Part shown: one piece after another, positions 38,776 through 48,266 of the stretch
Numbering within the stretch: position 1 is the stretch's first letter
Layout of the letters: every line of letters starts with the position of its first letter
DNA from: Halobaculum marinum
Lineage (GTDB): Archaea; Halobacteriota; Halobacteria; Halobacteriales; Haloferacaceae
Assembly (NCBI RefSeq): GCF_029338555.1
Contig: NZ_CP119990.1
Span: 124,001-188,000 of the forward strand
DNA length: 64,000 bases
Direction of reading: 5' to 3'
The notes under the pieces: generated by a model
The model's database searches: none
What the model was told of the DNA's origin: nothing
What the model saw: the letters and a program-made list of their open reading frames with translations, nothing else
Program-made: the position numbers and the translations under genes

Positions 38776-40650
38776 TCAGGCCTCCTCGGGGTCGACCGCC
38801 CGTACGTAGTACAGTTGGAAGCCGTCACTGGACCGGACGCGGTTCACGTCCGTCGTCGTCTCCAGTCGAGTGAAGCCCTCCTGGGCGTAGCGGAAGCCGT
38901 CGTACAGCACGACCTCGCGCTCGTAGCCGGCCTGCGTGATCGCGAGGTAGCGCGTCTCGCCGTACGCCCGGTCGTACTCGGCGTCGTTGAACCGTTGGCT
39001 CGACGTGCCGTCCTCGTACCCCGGGAACTCGAAGCCGAAGCGTGCGTACTGGGTGCCGTAGTAGTAGTCGACGTACCGCTGCGGGCCGCCGCGGAGGCCG
39101 GTGAACTCGATGTCGGCCTGCCGGTGCTCGAACGACGCGGAGTAGCCGCTCATCTGGCTCTCGGTGACGTGCGCGCTCGGCTGGTACATGTACGGCGAGG
39201 AGTGGTAGCCGATCGCCGCGACCGGCGCGAGCACCAACAGTAACACGAGCACGAGCACCCGTCCGGTGCCAGCGGGGGCGGCGGCGTCGACCTTGTCGGC
39301 GGCGAGGGCGAGACCGACGGCGGCCAACACAGTAACGAACACCATGATGAACCCCTGGTAGCGGAAGTACTGGTCGCCGGCGCTGATGACGAACATCAGC
39401 AAGAACACGCCCGACAGCGGGACGAGCGCGATCCCGAGGTACCGGACGGCAGCGTCGGTCCAACCGTCGCGCATCCGTCCCGAGAGCGCCACCGACAGCA
39501 CGGCGACGGCGATCAGCGTGAACACGAGGCCGACGAGGAACAGTCTGAGGAACACCGTCGAGATGCTCCCACCGAGCGCCGTCAACGAGGTCGACTTCGC
39601 GGCGACGACGGTCCCCGCAGACGTGTCCCCGCCGAGGATGCTCGCGATGGTGAACGACACCGTCCCGGTGGCCCGATCGAACCGCGGCGCCCACAGCAGG
39701 AACGCCGCGGCCACGACGACCGTCTGGAAGCCGAGCCAGCGGTGACCCGCGATCAGACTGCCAGAGCCGAACCGGCGGTACAGTAACTGAATACCCGTGA
39801 TCGCGATGAATACCAACACGACGTTGAGTGCCTGTTGCGGGTGGATCAACACCATCGCCATCGAGACGACCGCGAGGAGGGCGCCGGAGCCGGTGACGCC
39901 GACTCGACCGCCGCCGTCGGTCATCGTGGGCGAGGACGCAGGGTCGTCCACGGGTGAGGCGGCTGCGACGGCGTCGCGCGAGGAGTCGAACACGTACGTC
40001 AGCGCCAAGAAGACGACGACTGGGAGGAACATGATCGCCTGACTCGTCGGGTGTGCCCCCGGGTGGACGCTGATGTTGTTGACCGGGGTGAACAGCGCGG
40101 CGGCGACGAGGCCGATGGCGTACGCCCGTCGAGCGTCGGTGACGAGTTGGACCACCAGCGGCACCACCAGTAGGAACACCGCCGGGAACACCAGCAACAC
40201 GACGTACTGCATCGCGGACGTGAGCGGTACCCCGGCGACCGCCGAGACAGTGACCGACAGGGTGTGGATGCCGGGGTAGAGGAGTTCCGTGGGGGCGAGC
40301 GTCCCCGCGGCCATCTCGCGCGCCCACCCGAGGTGGGACAGCGAATCGCCGGCGCCGTAGAACTCGTAGCCGCGGATCACCGGCATCGCGGTCAGCGCGA
40401 CGCCTGCACAGCCGATCGACAGCAGTCCGGCGCTCCCGTACCGGCTTCCCCGGGGTGTCGCGAGCGCGGCGATCAGGCCGGTAGTGGCAGCAATCCCGAG
40501 ACCGATCCACGTCACCGTCGGCGTTGCTGCGTACAGTGACAGTTCGTAGCCGGTCGCCGGCGAGCGGTGCGCCACCACGACCGCGACGAACAGCCCGAGG
40601 TAGCCCAAAAGAAGCGCAATTCCGACGGCACGGCGGTTCAGAGATCTCAT
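38776..40650 (-). CDS. Large polytopic membrane protein, candidate polymerase or ligase/GT-C
   Basis: A 624-residue protein with about 12-14 membrane helices over residues 10-480 and a C-terminal extracytoplasmic domain of about 120 residues (GYHSSPYMYQPSAHVTESQM, RYVDYYYGTQYARFGFEF). An early loop YGAGDSLSHLGWAREMAAG recalls the first external loop of GT-C glycosyltransferases, but no confirmed catalytic motif was seen. Coupled to the flippase, it could be a polysaccharide polymerase, ligase or sugar transferase. ATG 40650 was chosen because the longer frame adds non-membrane sequence; the promoter element ends 42 nt upstream of it. Confidence 0.8.
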   Translation of the reverse strand: MRSLNRRAVGIALLLGYLGLFVAVVVAHRSPATGYELSLYAATPTVTWIGLGIAATTGLIAALATPRGSRYGSAGLLSIGCAGVALTAMPVIRGYEFYGAGDSLSHLGWAREMAAGTLAPTELLYPGIHTLSVTVSAVAGVPLTSAMQYVVLLVFPAVFLLVVPLVVQLVTDARRAYAIGLVAAALFTPVNNISVHPGAHPTSQAIMFLPVVVFLALTYVFDSSRDAVAAASPVDDPASSPTMTDGGGRVGVTGSGALLAVVSMAMVLIHPQQALNVVLVFIAITGIQLLYRRFGSGSLIAGHRWLGFQTVVVAAAFLLWAPRFDRATGTVSFTIASILGGDTSAGTVVAAKSTSLTALGGSISTVFLRLFLVGLVFTLIAVAVLSVALSGRMRDGWTDAAVRYLGIALVPLSGVFLLMFVISAGDQYFRYQGFIMVFVTVLAAVGLALAADKVDAAAPAGTGRVLVLVLLLVLAPVAAIGYHSSPYMYQPSAHVTESQMSGYSASFEHRQADIEFTGLRGGPQRYVDYYYGTQYARFGFEFPGYEDGTSSQRFNDAEYDRAYGETRYLAITQAGYEREVVLYDGFRYAQEGFTRLETTTDVNRVRSSDGFQLYYVRAVDPEEA

Positions 40651-40692
40651 ATGACGTTGCTCACCGATTACCGGCAGTCGGATTCCTCCGGG

Positions 40693-40702
40693 GATTGTTA
40701 TA
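40693..40702 (-). promoter_or_regulatory. Glycan-locus promoter element TATAACAATC
   Basis: Perfect core. It starts 52 nt before ATG 40650, so this transcript probably carries a short leader of about 17 nt. Confidence 0.75.
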
Positions 40703-40761
40703 GAGCCGATACGGGCCGCCAGTGACGACCGCCGACGGTTCACGTGAGACTACCCGCGCGG

Positions 40762-41706
40762 TCACGACAGCACCTCCTCGTACACTTCCAACAGTCGTTC
40801 GCCCGCCTCGGCGATGCCGATCTCCTCGGCAGCCCGCCGACCGTCCGAGCGCTCGCCCGCCCGGAGTGCCTCGACGACGCCCGCGACGAGGTCGTCGTCG
40901 GTGTCGGCCACGCGCGACAGCGAGACGCCGCGGAGGCGCTCCGGCACGTCGCCTACGTCGGTCGACACAACCGGCAGTTCACACGCGAGCGCCTCCTTGA
41001 CGGCGTTGGGCGACCCCTCGCGCTCGGAGGTGACCAACAGGACGTCGGCGGCGTTCATGAACACCGGCATCAACTCGTGAGGCTGGCCGGAGACCGTGTG
41101 GAGTCGGACGTCGAACTCGCCGTCGAGTTCCGCGGTCACGCGCTCGGCGACCCGCTGTGCGCGGGGGTAGTCTTTCACCCCCCGGGCTGGCGGGTACGGG
41201 AACAGGATGTGCTTCACGTTCGGGTCGTGCTCCCAGTCGAGTCGGTCGCGCGCCCACTCGATGGGCATCGGGCGGAACAGGTCGAGGTCGACGCCGTGGG
41301 GGATGACGTAGCACGGTTCGTCCAGTTCCTCGGCCATCCGCTCGGACATGACGACCACGGCGTCTGCGTAGCGCGCACATCGCTTCGTGAGCCAACCGTA
41401 CTCGCCCATGAGGTCGGTTCCCCACAGCGAGAGGACGACCGGCAGTCGCATCTGGGCGAGTGCGTGGGGAGCGGTAAGTCCGTAGTTCGCGTGAACGAGG
41501 TCGTAGTCGCCCAGCGAGTGTCGCAGCACCGACGGGAGGAAGCGGGCGTAGTGGATCGGTGAGCGACCGTCGGTCTCCTCGCCGTCGTACGTGCGGTCGC
41601 TGGGAACTGAGATGGTGGTCTCGTCGACGCCGAGCTTCGAGAGCGTCTCCCGCTGCTGGACGAAGAAGCGCGACTGCTCGCTGGGGACGAGATTGAGGAC
41701 GCGCAT
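40762..41706 (-). CDS. Glycosyltransferase family 4
   Basis: A 314-residue GT-B enzyme. The N-terminal domain begins RVLNLVPSEQSRFFVQQRETL; PVVLSLWGTDLMGEYG, CYVIPHGVDLDLFRP and the donor-site motif TSEREGSPNAVKEALACELP (E-x7-E) are diagnostic of GT4. It transfers a sugar from a nucleotide donor to the growing lipid-linked glycan at the cytoplasmic face. The gene begins three bases after the stop of the FemAB-like gene (a GTG at 41712 overlaps that stop and is an alternative start), so the two are co-transcribed. Confidence 0.92.
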   Translation of the reverse strand: MRVLNLVPSEQSRFFVQQRETLSKLGVDETTISVPSDRTYDGEETDGRSPIHYARFLPSVLRHSLGDYDLVHANYGLTAPHALAQMRLPVVLSLWGTDLMGEYGWLTKRCARYADAVVVMSERMAEELDEPCYVIPHGVDLDLFRPMPIEWARDRLDWEHDPNVKHILFPYPPARGVKDYPRAQRVAERVTAELDGEFDVRLHTVSGQPHELMPVFMNAADVLLVTSEREGSPNAVKEALACELPVVSTDVGDVPERLRGVSLSRVADTDDDLVAGVVEALRAGERSDGRRAAEEIGIAEAGERLLEVYEEVLS

Positions 41707-41708
41707 CC

Positions 41709-42716
41709 TCACCGACTCATTAGCCGGTAGGCCGTCTTGGCGGCCTTCATCCCCGCGCCTTCAGACTCGACCGTGTAGTAGTGGACGAGGTTGGCGCCGA
41801 ACTTGCTCTTGTACTGGCAGAGGCGCTCCGTGTTCGCCCCCATCAGGTCGTACGTGTCGACCGACTCCAGCGGCTCCCCGGCGGCGATGTCCTCGATGAT
41901 CGACCAGTGGACCAAGCTGTTGACCGCGGTGCCGTCGACCGTCGCGATGGCGCCACCGAGCCAGAAGTAGGCCGCGTCGTTCGAATACAGCGCGATGATG
42001 CCGCTGCGGAACTCGCCGTCGGCGTCGCGGACGACGTACGGACGACAGCGGTCGACCGCCGACAGTGCGTCCGTCAGATCGCGGACGTACGGCCACGTCA
42101 GCGTGAACGGTTCGTCCTGCTCCTCGTAGCGCTCGCGGGCCTGCTCGTAGATCCGACGGATCGCCTGGCGTCCCTCGACTTCGACAGTGACGTCGAGGTC
42201 CTGCGCGTCGGAGATGTCCCGGCGGAGACTCTTGGAGAACGACGACATGATCGCGTCGGTGTCCTCGCCGACCGGGAGGTGATAGGTGAACGATGGCTTC
42301 ATGGACAGCTGGGACCAGCCGAACGGCCGGGGGTCGGGGTAGCTCGTCGGGCACACCATCCGGAACAGCGTCGTCGACGAGCCCACGTCGAGTTCCTTCA
42401 ACAACCCCTCGGTGAACCGGCCGTTCACCCGCTCTTGTTTGCGCTGTTTGGGGCTGGCGGGGGTGACGAGCGGGCCGAGTCGCGGCACGCCGAACCCGGG
42501 CGGCGGCGACATCGCCGCGGTTCCGAACGCCTGCTTGCGGACGAAGATGGGCGCGAGCCCGACCGCCTGTTCCCCCTTGAAGCCGCCGTACAGTCTGAGT
42601 TCGCCGTTCGCGTGCGAGTCCAACGCGTCGAGCGCCTCCGGCGTGTGGAACACCTCGAAGCCGTCGCTCGGGAGCGCGTCGGACCACTCGTCCAGCGAGA
42701 GCCGTCGTATCTCCAT
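41709..42716 (-). CDS. FemAB/GNAT-like transferase, paralog 1
   Basis: A 335-residue protein with the double-GNAT architecture of FemAB/BioF2-like (acetyltransferase 6) proteins. Features include LYGGFKGEQAVGLAPIFVR, MSPPPGFGVPRLGPLV, SFSKSLRRDISDAQDLDV and the C-terminal YDLMGANTERLCQYKSKFG. Bacterial relatives add amino acids to peptidoglycan or act in exopolysaccharide loci; haloarchaea lack peptidoglycan, so a glycan or lipid acceptor is more likely. A second copy sits at 56940. ATG 42716 is 36 nt from the promoter element. Confidence 0.87.
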   Translation of the reverse strand: MEIRRLSLDEWSDALPSDGFEVFHTPEALDALDSHANGELRLYGGFKGEQAVGLAPIFVRKQAFGTAAMSPPPGFGVPRLGPLVTPASPKQRKQERVNGRFTEGLLKELDVGSSTTLFRMVCPTSYPDPRPFGWSQLSMKPSFTYHLPVGEDTDAIMSSFSKSLRRDISDAQDLDVTVEVEGRQAIRRIYEQARERYEEQDEPFTLTWPYVRDLTDALSAVDRCRPYVVRDADGEFRSGIIALYSNDAAYFWLGGAIATVDGTAVNSLVHWSIIEDIAAGEPLESVDTYDLMGANTERLCQYKSKFGANLVHYYTVESEGAGMKAAKTAYRLMSR

Positions 42717-42742
42717 GTATGGTGAGGGGGACCCGACGTGGG

Positions 42743-42752
42743 GATTGTTATA
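42743..42752 (-). promoter_or_regulatory. Glycan-locus promoter element TATAACAATC
   Basis: Perfect core, starting 36 nt before ATG 42716. It probably drives the FemAB-like and GT4 genes. Confidence 0.8.
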
Positions 42753-42864
42753 CGGCGGTTACCGACCGGAGGCGGCCACGAGACCGCCGATCGCTATCAG
42801 TCGGTCAGCGACTGGTGGAGTGGAGATCGGAGGGGTTATTCGCACCCCGCCGTGGCGTTCGGGC

Positions 42865-43875
42865 GTGCGACGATCCCTCCGGTTCGCCGCGGGAGCGACG
42901 CTGGGCGTCGCCGCGCTGGCGGCGTACCTCGCGTACGCTGGTCCCCACCAGGTACTCGATCGCGCGACCGCCGTGGCGCCGTGGGCCGTCGCCGTCGTCG
43001 CGGCGCTCGTCGTCTGCGAGGCGGTCGTCGACGGCGTCGGCGTGTGGGCGTCCGTCCGCCCGCTGAACGGCGGTATCTCCCCACGGCGGAGCGTTCAGTT
43101 CGCGCTTGCGGGCGACTTCTTCGACGTGCTGAGCCCTGCCGGGCCGGTCAGTTCCGAGCCGATCATGGCCCGCTTCTTCGGCGTCGAGACCGGGACCGGC
43201 TACAGCGAAGCGCTCGGCGTCCGCGGCGTCGCGAAGTACGTGAAGTCGGGCGCCCAGTTGCTCGTGTCGACGGCGTTGGTCGCGGTGTTACTGCTGGACG
43301 GCGTCTCGCCACGGTACGTGCTCGTCACGCTCGGCGGTGCCGTGGGCGTACTGGCGCTCGGCGGCGTCGTGCTCGTCGGGGGGCGCGGTCCCCTCGACCG
43401 CGCGGTGGTCGTGCTCCTCTCGCCGGTGGTCAGAGTCATATCGGGACTGTACCGGGAGGATCCACACGGCCACGAGGTCGTCGTCGCGGCGGTAGAGCGG
43501 TTCTGGACGCGAGCGCTCGCCTTTCGAGAAGCGCCGCGACTGGTCGCGCTCATCGCCCTCGGTGGCGTGCTCGAACAACTGCTGACCGCGAGCGCGCTGT
43601 GGGTCGCACTCGCGGGGACCGGATCGTCGGTCGCGCTGATCGCACTCGTGGCGGTGATCCCGCTCCCGCAGGCTGCCAGCGTCGTCCCCGTCCCCGGAAG
43701 CCTCGGCGCCTACGACGTGTTGTTGGCGGGCGCGCTCGTCGTCGTGACTGGCGTGCCCTCGGCGAGCGCCGCGGCGGCGGTGCTGGTCGTGCGGACGTTC
43801 GGACTCGCCACCGCGTTGGGTGTCGGCGGCCTCGCGACGGCATTCCTGCGCGGGTGGACCCCCCGCGGCGGGTGA
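42865..43875 (+). CDS. LPG-synthase-type flippase-like membrane protein (UPF0104)
   Basis: A 336-residue membrane protein with about eight helices, starting at GTG 42865 (VRRSLRFAAGATLG). DVLSPAGPVSSEPIMARFFG and IPLPQAASVVPVPGSLGAYD are the conserved loops of the lysylphosphatidylglycerol-synthase transmembrane (AglD C-terminal-like) family. Such proteins are linked to lipid or dolichol-sugar handling. No TATAACAAT element precedes it, so it may be outside the regulon; it stands divergent to the FemAB gene. An upstream in-frame GTG at 42818 is an alternative start. Confidence 0.87.
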   Translation: MRRSLRFAAGATLGVAALAAYLAYAGPHQVLDRATAVAPWAVAVVAALVVCEAVVDGVGVWASVRPLNGGISPRRSVQFALAGDFFDVLSPAGPVSSEPIMARFFGVETGTGYSEALGVRGVAKYVKSGAQLLVSTALVAVLLLDGVSPRYVLVTLGGAVGVLALGGVVLVGGRGPLDRAVVVLLSPVVRVISGLYREDPHGHEVVVAAVERFWTRALAFREAPRLVALIALGGVLEQLLTASALWVALAGTGSSVALIALVAVIPLPQAASVVPVPGSLGAYDVLLAGALVVVTGVPSASAAAAVLVVRTFGLATALGVGGLATAFLRGWTPRGG

Positions 43876-43934
43876 ACCGACGAGTCGGGTTGTCGAATCG
43901 GTCGAGTTATACTGATCCGTCGGACTCGGGTGCT

Positions 43935-44612
43935 ATGGCAATCCTCGAAGACGCCGTCCTCGGCGTCCACATCGCGGCGGGCTTTCTCGCGCTCGCGGCG
44001 GGGGCCGGCGCGCTCGTCACCGAGAAGGGAGGTCGTCGACATCGCCGTCTCGGGCGAACGTACGTCGGTGGGATGGCGGTCGTCTCGGCGACCGCGCTCG
44101 GCCTCCTGGCACTCGAACAGAGCGTCGGACGGATCGTGCTCGGGTTGATCGCGGTGTTCAGCTTCTACTTCGCCTTCTCCGGCTACCGCGTCCTGTCCCG
44201 CAAGCGACCGCGCGACGCCCCCGAACGTATCGACTGGGCCGCCGCGGGGCTGTTGGCGGCGGCGGGCGTCGGGATGATCGGACTCGGCGCGACGTTCGTG
44301 CTCGACGGCGTCGACTTCGGCGTCGTGTTGCTGGTGTTCGGCGGCCTCGCATTCGTCTTCTTCGTCAGCGACGTGCGACAGTTCCGAGCGACGGAGACGC
44401 CGCCGCGGACGTGGTTCTTCGAGCACGTCAAACGGATGGGCGGGGCGTACATCGCCACCGTCACCGCGTTCGCCGTGGTCAACGCAACCTTCCTCCCGAC
44501 GGTCGCGCGGTGGCTGGTGCCGACGGTCGTCGGCACGGTCGCGATCAGACTCGCCACTCGTCGCTACCAGCGCCAGTTCGCGTCGGGAGGCCAGCCAGCG
44601 GACGCCGACTGA
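43935..44612 (+). CDS. DUF2306-like membrane protein
   Basis: A 225-residue protein with about seven hydrophobic helices. The start VLGVHIAAGFLALAAGAGAL followed by EKGGRRHRRLGRTYVGGMAV matches the pattern of DUF2306 proteins, including the H-R-x-x-G-R-x-Y segment after helix 1. Function is unknown. A TTATACTG sequence lies about 23 nt before ATG 43935. It is convergent with the deacetylase operon. Confidence 0.8.
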   Translation: MAILEDAVLGVHIAAGFLALAAGAGALVTEKGGRRHRRLGRTYVGGMAVVSATALGLLALEQSVGRIVLGLIAVFSFYFAFSGYRVLSRKRPRDAPERIDWAAAGLLAAAGVGMIGLGATFVLDGVDFGVVLLVFGGLAFVFFVSDVRQFRATETPPRTWFFEHVKRMGGAYIATVTAFAVVNATFLPTVARWLVPTVVGTVAIRLATRRYQRQFASGGQPADAD

Positions 44613-44638
44613 CCGCCTATCAGGAGAACGGAGTCGCC

Positions 44639-45670
44639 CTACTCGGGCCGGTCGGTGCCGCCGTCGGCGGTCGCGTCGGCGACGCGGTCGCCAGTCTGGA
44701 CTTCCCACCGTTCGAGGTCGTCGAGGTCCAGCAGGGCGTAGAACTCGCCAGGGGAGCCGACCCAGCCACCGAGCTCCTGTGCCCGGCTGATGAGCTTCCG
44801 GTAGATTCGGCGGTGACCGGGGAACTCCTCCGGCGCGAGGTGTCGGAGGTGCCACAGGACGGACATCACGGCGCCCTCCTCGCGGGCTTCCTGGAGGATG
44901 TCCTCACACACCTGCCACGCGGCGTCGAAGTCCGCGCCGGGGTCTGGGAGGGACTGCTCCATGATCGTCAGCGGGAACACGACGAACTCGTCGCCGAAGG
45001 GGCGGCGGAGGCCGTGGCCGTGGTGGAAGCCGTACTCGCCGCTGATGCCGAGGCTACAGTCGTACTTCAGCCCGAGCGAGCGCTGGTGTTCCCACGTGTC
45101 CGGCGTCTTGAGGTTGAGGTAGTGCTGTCGACCGCCGGTCACGGCGCGGCCGAGCACCCGTTCGACCGTCTCCTTCTCTGCTCTGAGACGGTCCGGGTCG
45201 TCGAACGACTCGTATGAACCGTGGAGGCCAATCTCCCAGCCGCCCTCGTCGAGCGCGCGGATCGCTTCGACGATGTCGGGGTCGGTCGGGTCGTAGCGCC
45301 CGGCGAACAGCTGGACGCCCTCCATCGTGACCCACTCCGAGCGTGGGCGGTCGCGGAACAGGCGCTGTTCGTCGAGGATGTAACACGCCGAGCGGACGCC
45401 CAGATCGTCCTCCAGCGCCATCACGTCCTCGAACTGCCAGTAGGGGTTCACCCCCGGCATCAGCGTCGAGAGGTGGTACGCCCGGCGCTCGGGCTGGGTC
45501 AGCGCGTAGTACAGCGACTGGTACGTCTTGTACGGCCGGTCGATGTCGTGGGTGAGCAAGAGGCTGAACTCGTACCCGTCCGGCACGGGGCGCTCCTCCG
45601 GCGGTTCGACCCCGCCGGGCCACGTCAGGTCGTCGTTGCCCGGGAGGAAGTCGTACTCGTCGCGGGTCAC
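44639..45670 (-). CDS. Polysaccharide deacetylase (NodB fold), paralog 1
   Basis: A 343-residue protein with the carbohydrate esterase 4 fold. The catalytic and metal residues appear in FSLLLTHDID (Asp-Asp pair), IGLHGSYESFDD (metal His) and the late SVLWHLRHL. The predicted reaction is N-deacetylation of a HexNAc-containing glycan. No signal peptide, so it may act on a lipid-linked precursor at the cytoplasmic side. It is the last gene of the nine-gene operon; its ATG overlaps the upstream stop as ATGA (45667-45670). Confidence 0.87.
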   Translation of the reverse strand: MTRDEYDFLPGNDDLTWPGGVEPPEERPVPDGYEFSLLLTHDIDRPYKTYQSLYYALTQPERRAYHLSTLMPGVNPYWQFEDVMALEDDLGVRSACYILDEQRLFRDRPRSEWVTMEGVQLFAGRYDPTDPDIVEAIRALDEGGWEIGLHGSYESFDDPDRLRAEKETVERVLGRAVTGGRQHYLNLKTPDTWEHQRSLGLKYDCSLGISGEYGFHHGHGLRRPFGDEFVVFPLTIMEQSLPDPGADFDAAWQVCEDILQEAREEGAVMSVLWHLRHLAPEEFPGHRRIYRKLISRAQELGGWVGSPGEFYALLDLDDLERWEVQTGDRVADATADGGTDRPE

Positions 45671-46695
45671 GCGGCCACCTCCTCGGCCAACTCGACCATG
45701 AACGCCGTCACGTCCACCTTCTCGCCCAGCAAGCGGCGGCGAGCGCGACGCCAGCGGCTACCGGCGTCGGGGTCCCCCGCGAGGTCGACGGCGCGGTCGA
45801 GGACCGCGCGCTCGTCGGTCAACGACTCGACGAGGCCGTAGTCGGCGAGCGTCTCGAAGTTGCCCATGCTGGAGTCGTACGGGTCGAACCGGACCGTCGG
45901 CGTCGCCAGCAGCGCGGCCTCGGTGGCCATCGTCCCGGAGTCGCCGACGTACAGGTCCGCGAACGCGAGCAGGTCGTGCATCGCGTCGGGCGCGACCGGC
46001 GAGGCGTGCTCGCGGAGGTCCTCGGGGAGCCGCGACTCGCTGGTGATGTACACCGAGCCGTGCTCGCCGAGTCGGTCGACGAGTTCGCGCACGCCGTCGG
46101 GCGAGAAGCCCGCAGTACCGTTGTCGTGGTGGGCGCTCCACTCGACGAGCCGAATCACGGCGAACGGTTCGTCGGGGTCGACGCCGGCGTCCGACAGCCG
46201 CGTCGGGTCCGGGTCGAACCGTGCCGGGTGGAGGTACGCGAGTTCGTGGTAACCTTGATACCGGAGCTGGTGGTCGCCCACGTCGCGGGCGAACTCCGCG
46301 GGCGTACAGACGACCGAGGCGAACGGCGTCGTCACGCGGTCGAGCAGACCGGCCTGCTCGGTGTCGTGAAACACGACGTTGGGCGCGCCGACGAGCCGCG
46401 AGACGTACGCGGCCGTCGGGTTCAGCCTGCTGAGCACCACGTCGGGCTCGAAGCACGTCGCCAGCCGCAAGAGACGCGCGCCGCGGCCCGTCCACTCGCG
46501 TGCGGCGCCGGTCGCACCGGTCGCCTTCGTCGACAGCGGCGTGTGGTCGATGCCGTACGCGTCGAGCAGATCCGTCGTCACGTCCTTCTCCCGGCTGACG
46601 ACGCGGACCGCGTGCCCGCGCTCTTCGAACTCGCCGATCGCGTTGCGGAACAGGTGGACGTGGGCCGGGTGACTCACGTCGACGAGGACCCGCAT
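45667..46695 (-). CDS. DUF354 protein (GT-B / UDP-GlcNAc 2-epimerase-like fold)
   Basis: A 342-residue protein of the DUF354 family. The start MRVLVDVSHPAHVHLFRNAI, then VVSREKDVTTDLLDAYGIDH and the C-terminal FADLYVGDSGTMATEAALL are hallmarks. The fold is GT-B, shared with UDP-GlcNAc 2-epimerases and glycosyltransferases; the biochemical activity of DUF354 is not established. In this operon it is the best candidate for the glycosyltransferase using the uronic acid made by the upstream genes. ATG 46695 lies just after the stop of the phosphodiesterase gene. Confidence 0.87.
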   Translation of the reverse strand: MRVLVDVSHPAHVHLFRNAIGEFEERGHAVRVVSREKDVTTDLLDAYGIDHTPLSTKATGATGAAREWTGRGARLLRLATCFEPDVVLSRLNPTAAYVSRLVGAPNVVFHDTEQAGLLDRVTTPFASVVCTPAEFARDVGDHQLRYQGYHELAYLHPARFDPDPTRLSDAGVDPDEPFAVIRLVEWSAHHDNGTAGFSPDGVRELVDRLGEHGSVYITSESRLPEDLREHASPVAPDAMHDLLAFADLYVGDSGTMATEAALLATPTVRFDPYDSSMGNFETLADYGLVESLTDERAVLDRAVDLAGDPDAGSRWRRARRRLLGEKVDVTAFMVELAEEVAA

Positions 46696-46697
46696 GC

Positions 46698-48266
46698 TCA
46701 CTCCAGGTAGCCGAGGTCGGCCAGCCGTTCCTCGACCTCCGCGTCGTCGGTCTCCTCGGCCTCGCGGTCGCCCGAGAGCGGGCGACGCGTCCGGACGGCG
46801 CGCTCGGCGGGTTCGCTCCCCTCGGCGAACACGTCCAGCACCTCGCCGTCGAGGTCGTCGGGGACGGCCGCGCCCATGGTGTGCAGCAGCGTCGGCGCGA
46901 GGTCGACGATGCGGGCGCGCTCGGTCAGCCCGTCCGAGCGGAAGTTCGGTCCGGAGAACAGGAACACGCCCTCGGGCATGTTGCCGCCGAGCCACACGCC
47001 GGAGTCGGCGATGGCCTCGTTCGGCCCGATAGCGTCGCTGGTGTGCACACCGTCACCCTGGTCGAGGATGAGGTCGGGCGCGTGGTGGACGTACGGCCCC
47101 TCGTAGTACTCCTCACCGCGGTAGACTGCCTTCACGATGGGCTTGCCCGTCTCCGGGTGGCGAAGCGCCTCCAGCCCCTCGATCAGCTCCGTGCGGAGGT
47201 CCTCGTAGCCCGGGTCGTCGGGCTGGAGGGTGAGGTAGATCGGCCCCTGGTTGCTGGCGACGGCGCGCGTCTCGTCCCAGTCGAGGATCGACAGCACCCG
47301 GTCGCGCTTGACGCCCTCGTCCCACGGGATGACCTTCTGGATCCCCTCGGGGACGACCTTGCTGAGCGTCTCGACCATGTTGAGGCGCTTGGCGACCGAG
47401 AGCGCCCGCTCGCGGGTGATCCCCGCCTTGCGGAGCGCGCCGTCGATGTTGTTCTCGACCGAGAGGTACCCCTGCTGCTGGAGCCAGACGTTGATGTAGA
47501 ACACGGCGTCGACGTAGCAGGTGCCGTGGTCCGACATCACGAGGATGTCGTGGTCTTGGTCGAGGAAGTCGCCGAGGTGCTTGTCGATGCGCTTCCAGGC
47601 GCGGTACACCGGCTCCTCGTCGTAGAAGTAGTGCTGTAGCGCCATGCTGTAGAACACTGTCAGGTGGAGGAAGTCCGGCTCCTCGCGCTCCATGAGCGCC
47701 TTCGCCGCCTCGAACCGGAGGTCGACGAGGTCCAGCACCGCCTCCACCTCGGCGTCGCCCTTCTCGGTGGGCGAGATCATCGGGGTGGGGTGGACCTTGT
47801 AGTCCAGTTCCTCGCGGAGGAACTCCTCGACGTGCGGGGGCGTGGCGAAGCCGCGCTCCAGCGAGCGGTACTCCGTCTCGGAGGCGTCGGGGCCACCGGC
47901 GACCATGAAGCCGTCGAGGTCCTTCGGCGGGTACGTCGACGGCTTGTTGATGACGCCGGCGGTCATCCCCTCGTCGTTGAGGTAGTCCCACAGCTCCGCG
48001 CTCTTGAAGTCGGTCGCGTCGTGGAACACGTGCTGACGGTTCTTCGTGTCGATGCGGTCGAACCGGAAGACGTCGAGCTTCCCGGGGTTCTTCCCGGTCG
48101 CGTAGCACTTCCAGTTCGGCACCGTCAGCGGCGGGAGACAGCTCTCCGAGACGCCACCGACGCCGTCGTCGATGAGCCGTTGCAGGTTCGGGAGGTCCCC
48201 ACCGTCGAGCCAGTCGCCGATGAGGTCCCAGTTCGCTCCGTCCAGTCCGATCGTGATCGTTGTCAT
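46698..48266 (-). CDS. Alkaline-phosphatase-superfamily phosphodiesterase, paralog 2
   Basis: A 522-residue protein. TTITIGLDGANWDLIG carries the first metal Asp; PPLTVPNWKCYATGKNPGK is the nucleophile region; ILVMSDHGTCYVD has the Asp-His metal ligands. The tail VEERLADLGYLE matches the other two copies. No signal peptide. It may hydrolyse a nucleotide-sugar or transfer a phospho-substituent to the glycan. The start ATG (48266) overlaps the stop of the upstream deacetylase-like gene as ATGA; the long upstream frame is not coding. Confidence 0.9.
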   Translation of the reverse strand: MTTITIGLDGANWDLIGDWLDGGDLPNLQRLIDDGVGGVSESCLPPLTVPNWKCYATGKNPGKLDVFRFDRIDTKNRQHVFHDATDFKSAELWDYLNDEGMTAGVINKPSTYPPKDLDGFMVAGGPDASETEYRSLERGFATPPHVEEFLREELDYKVHPTPMISPTEKGDAEVEAVLDLVDLRFEAAKALMEREEPDFLHLTVFYSMALQHYFYDEEPVYRAWKRIDKHLGDFLDQDHDILVMSDHGTCYVDAVFYINVWLQQQGYLSVENNIDGALRKAGITRERALSVAKRLNMVETLSKVVPEGIQKVIPWDEGVKRDRVLSILDWDETRAVASNQGPIYLTLQPDDPGYEDLRTELIEGLEALRHPETGKPIVKAVYRGEEYYEGPYVHHAPDLILDQGDGVHTSDAIGPNEAIADSGVWLGGNMPEGVFLFSGPNFRSDGLTERARIVDLAPTLLHTMGAAVPDDLDGEVLDVFAEGSEPAERAVRTRRPLSGDREAEETDDAEVEERLADLGYLE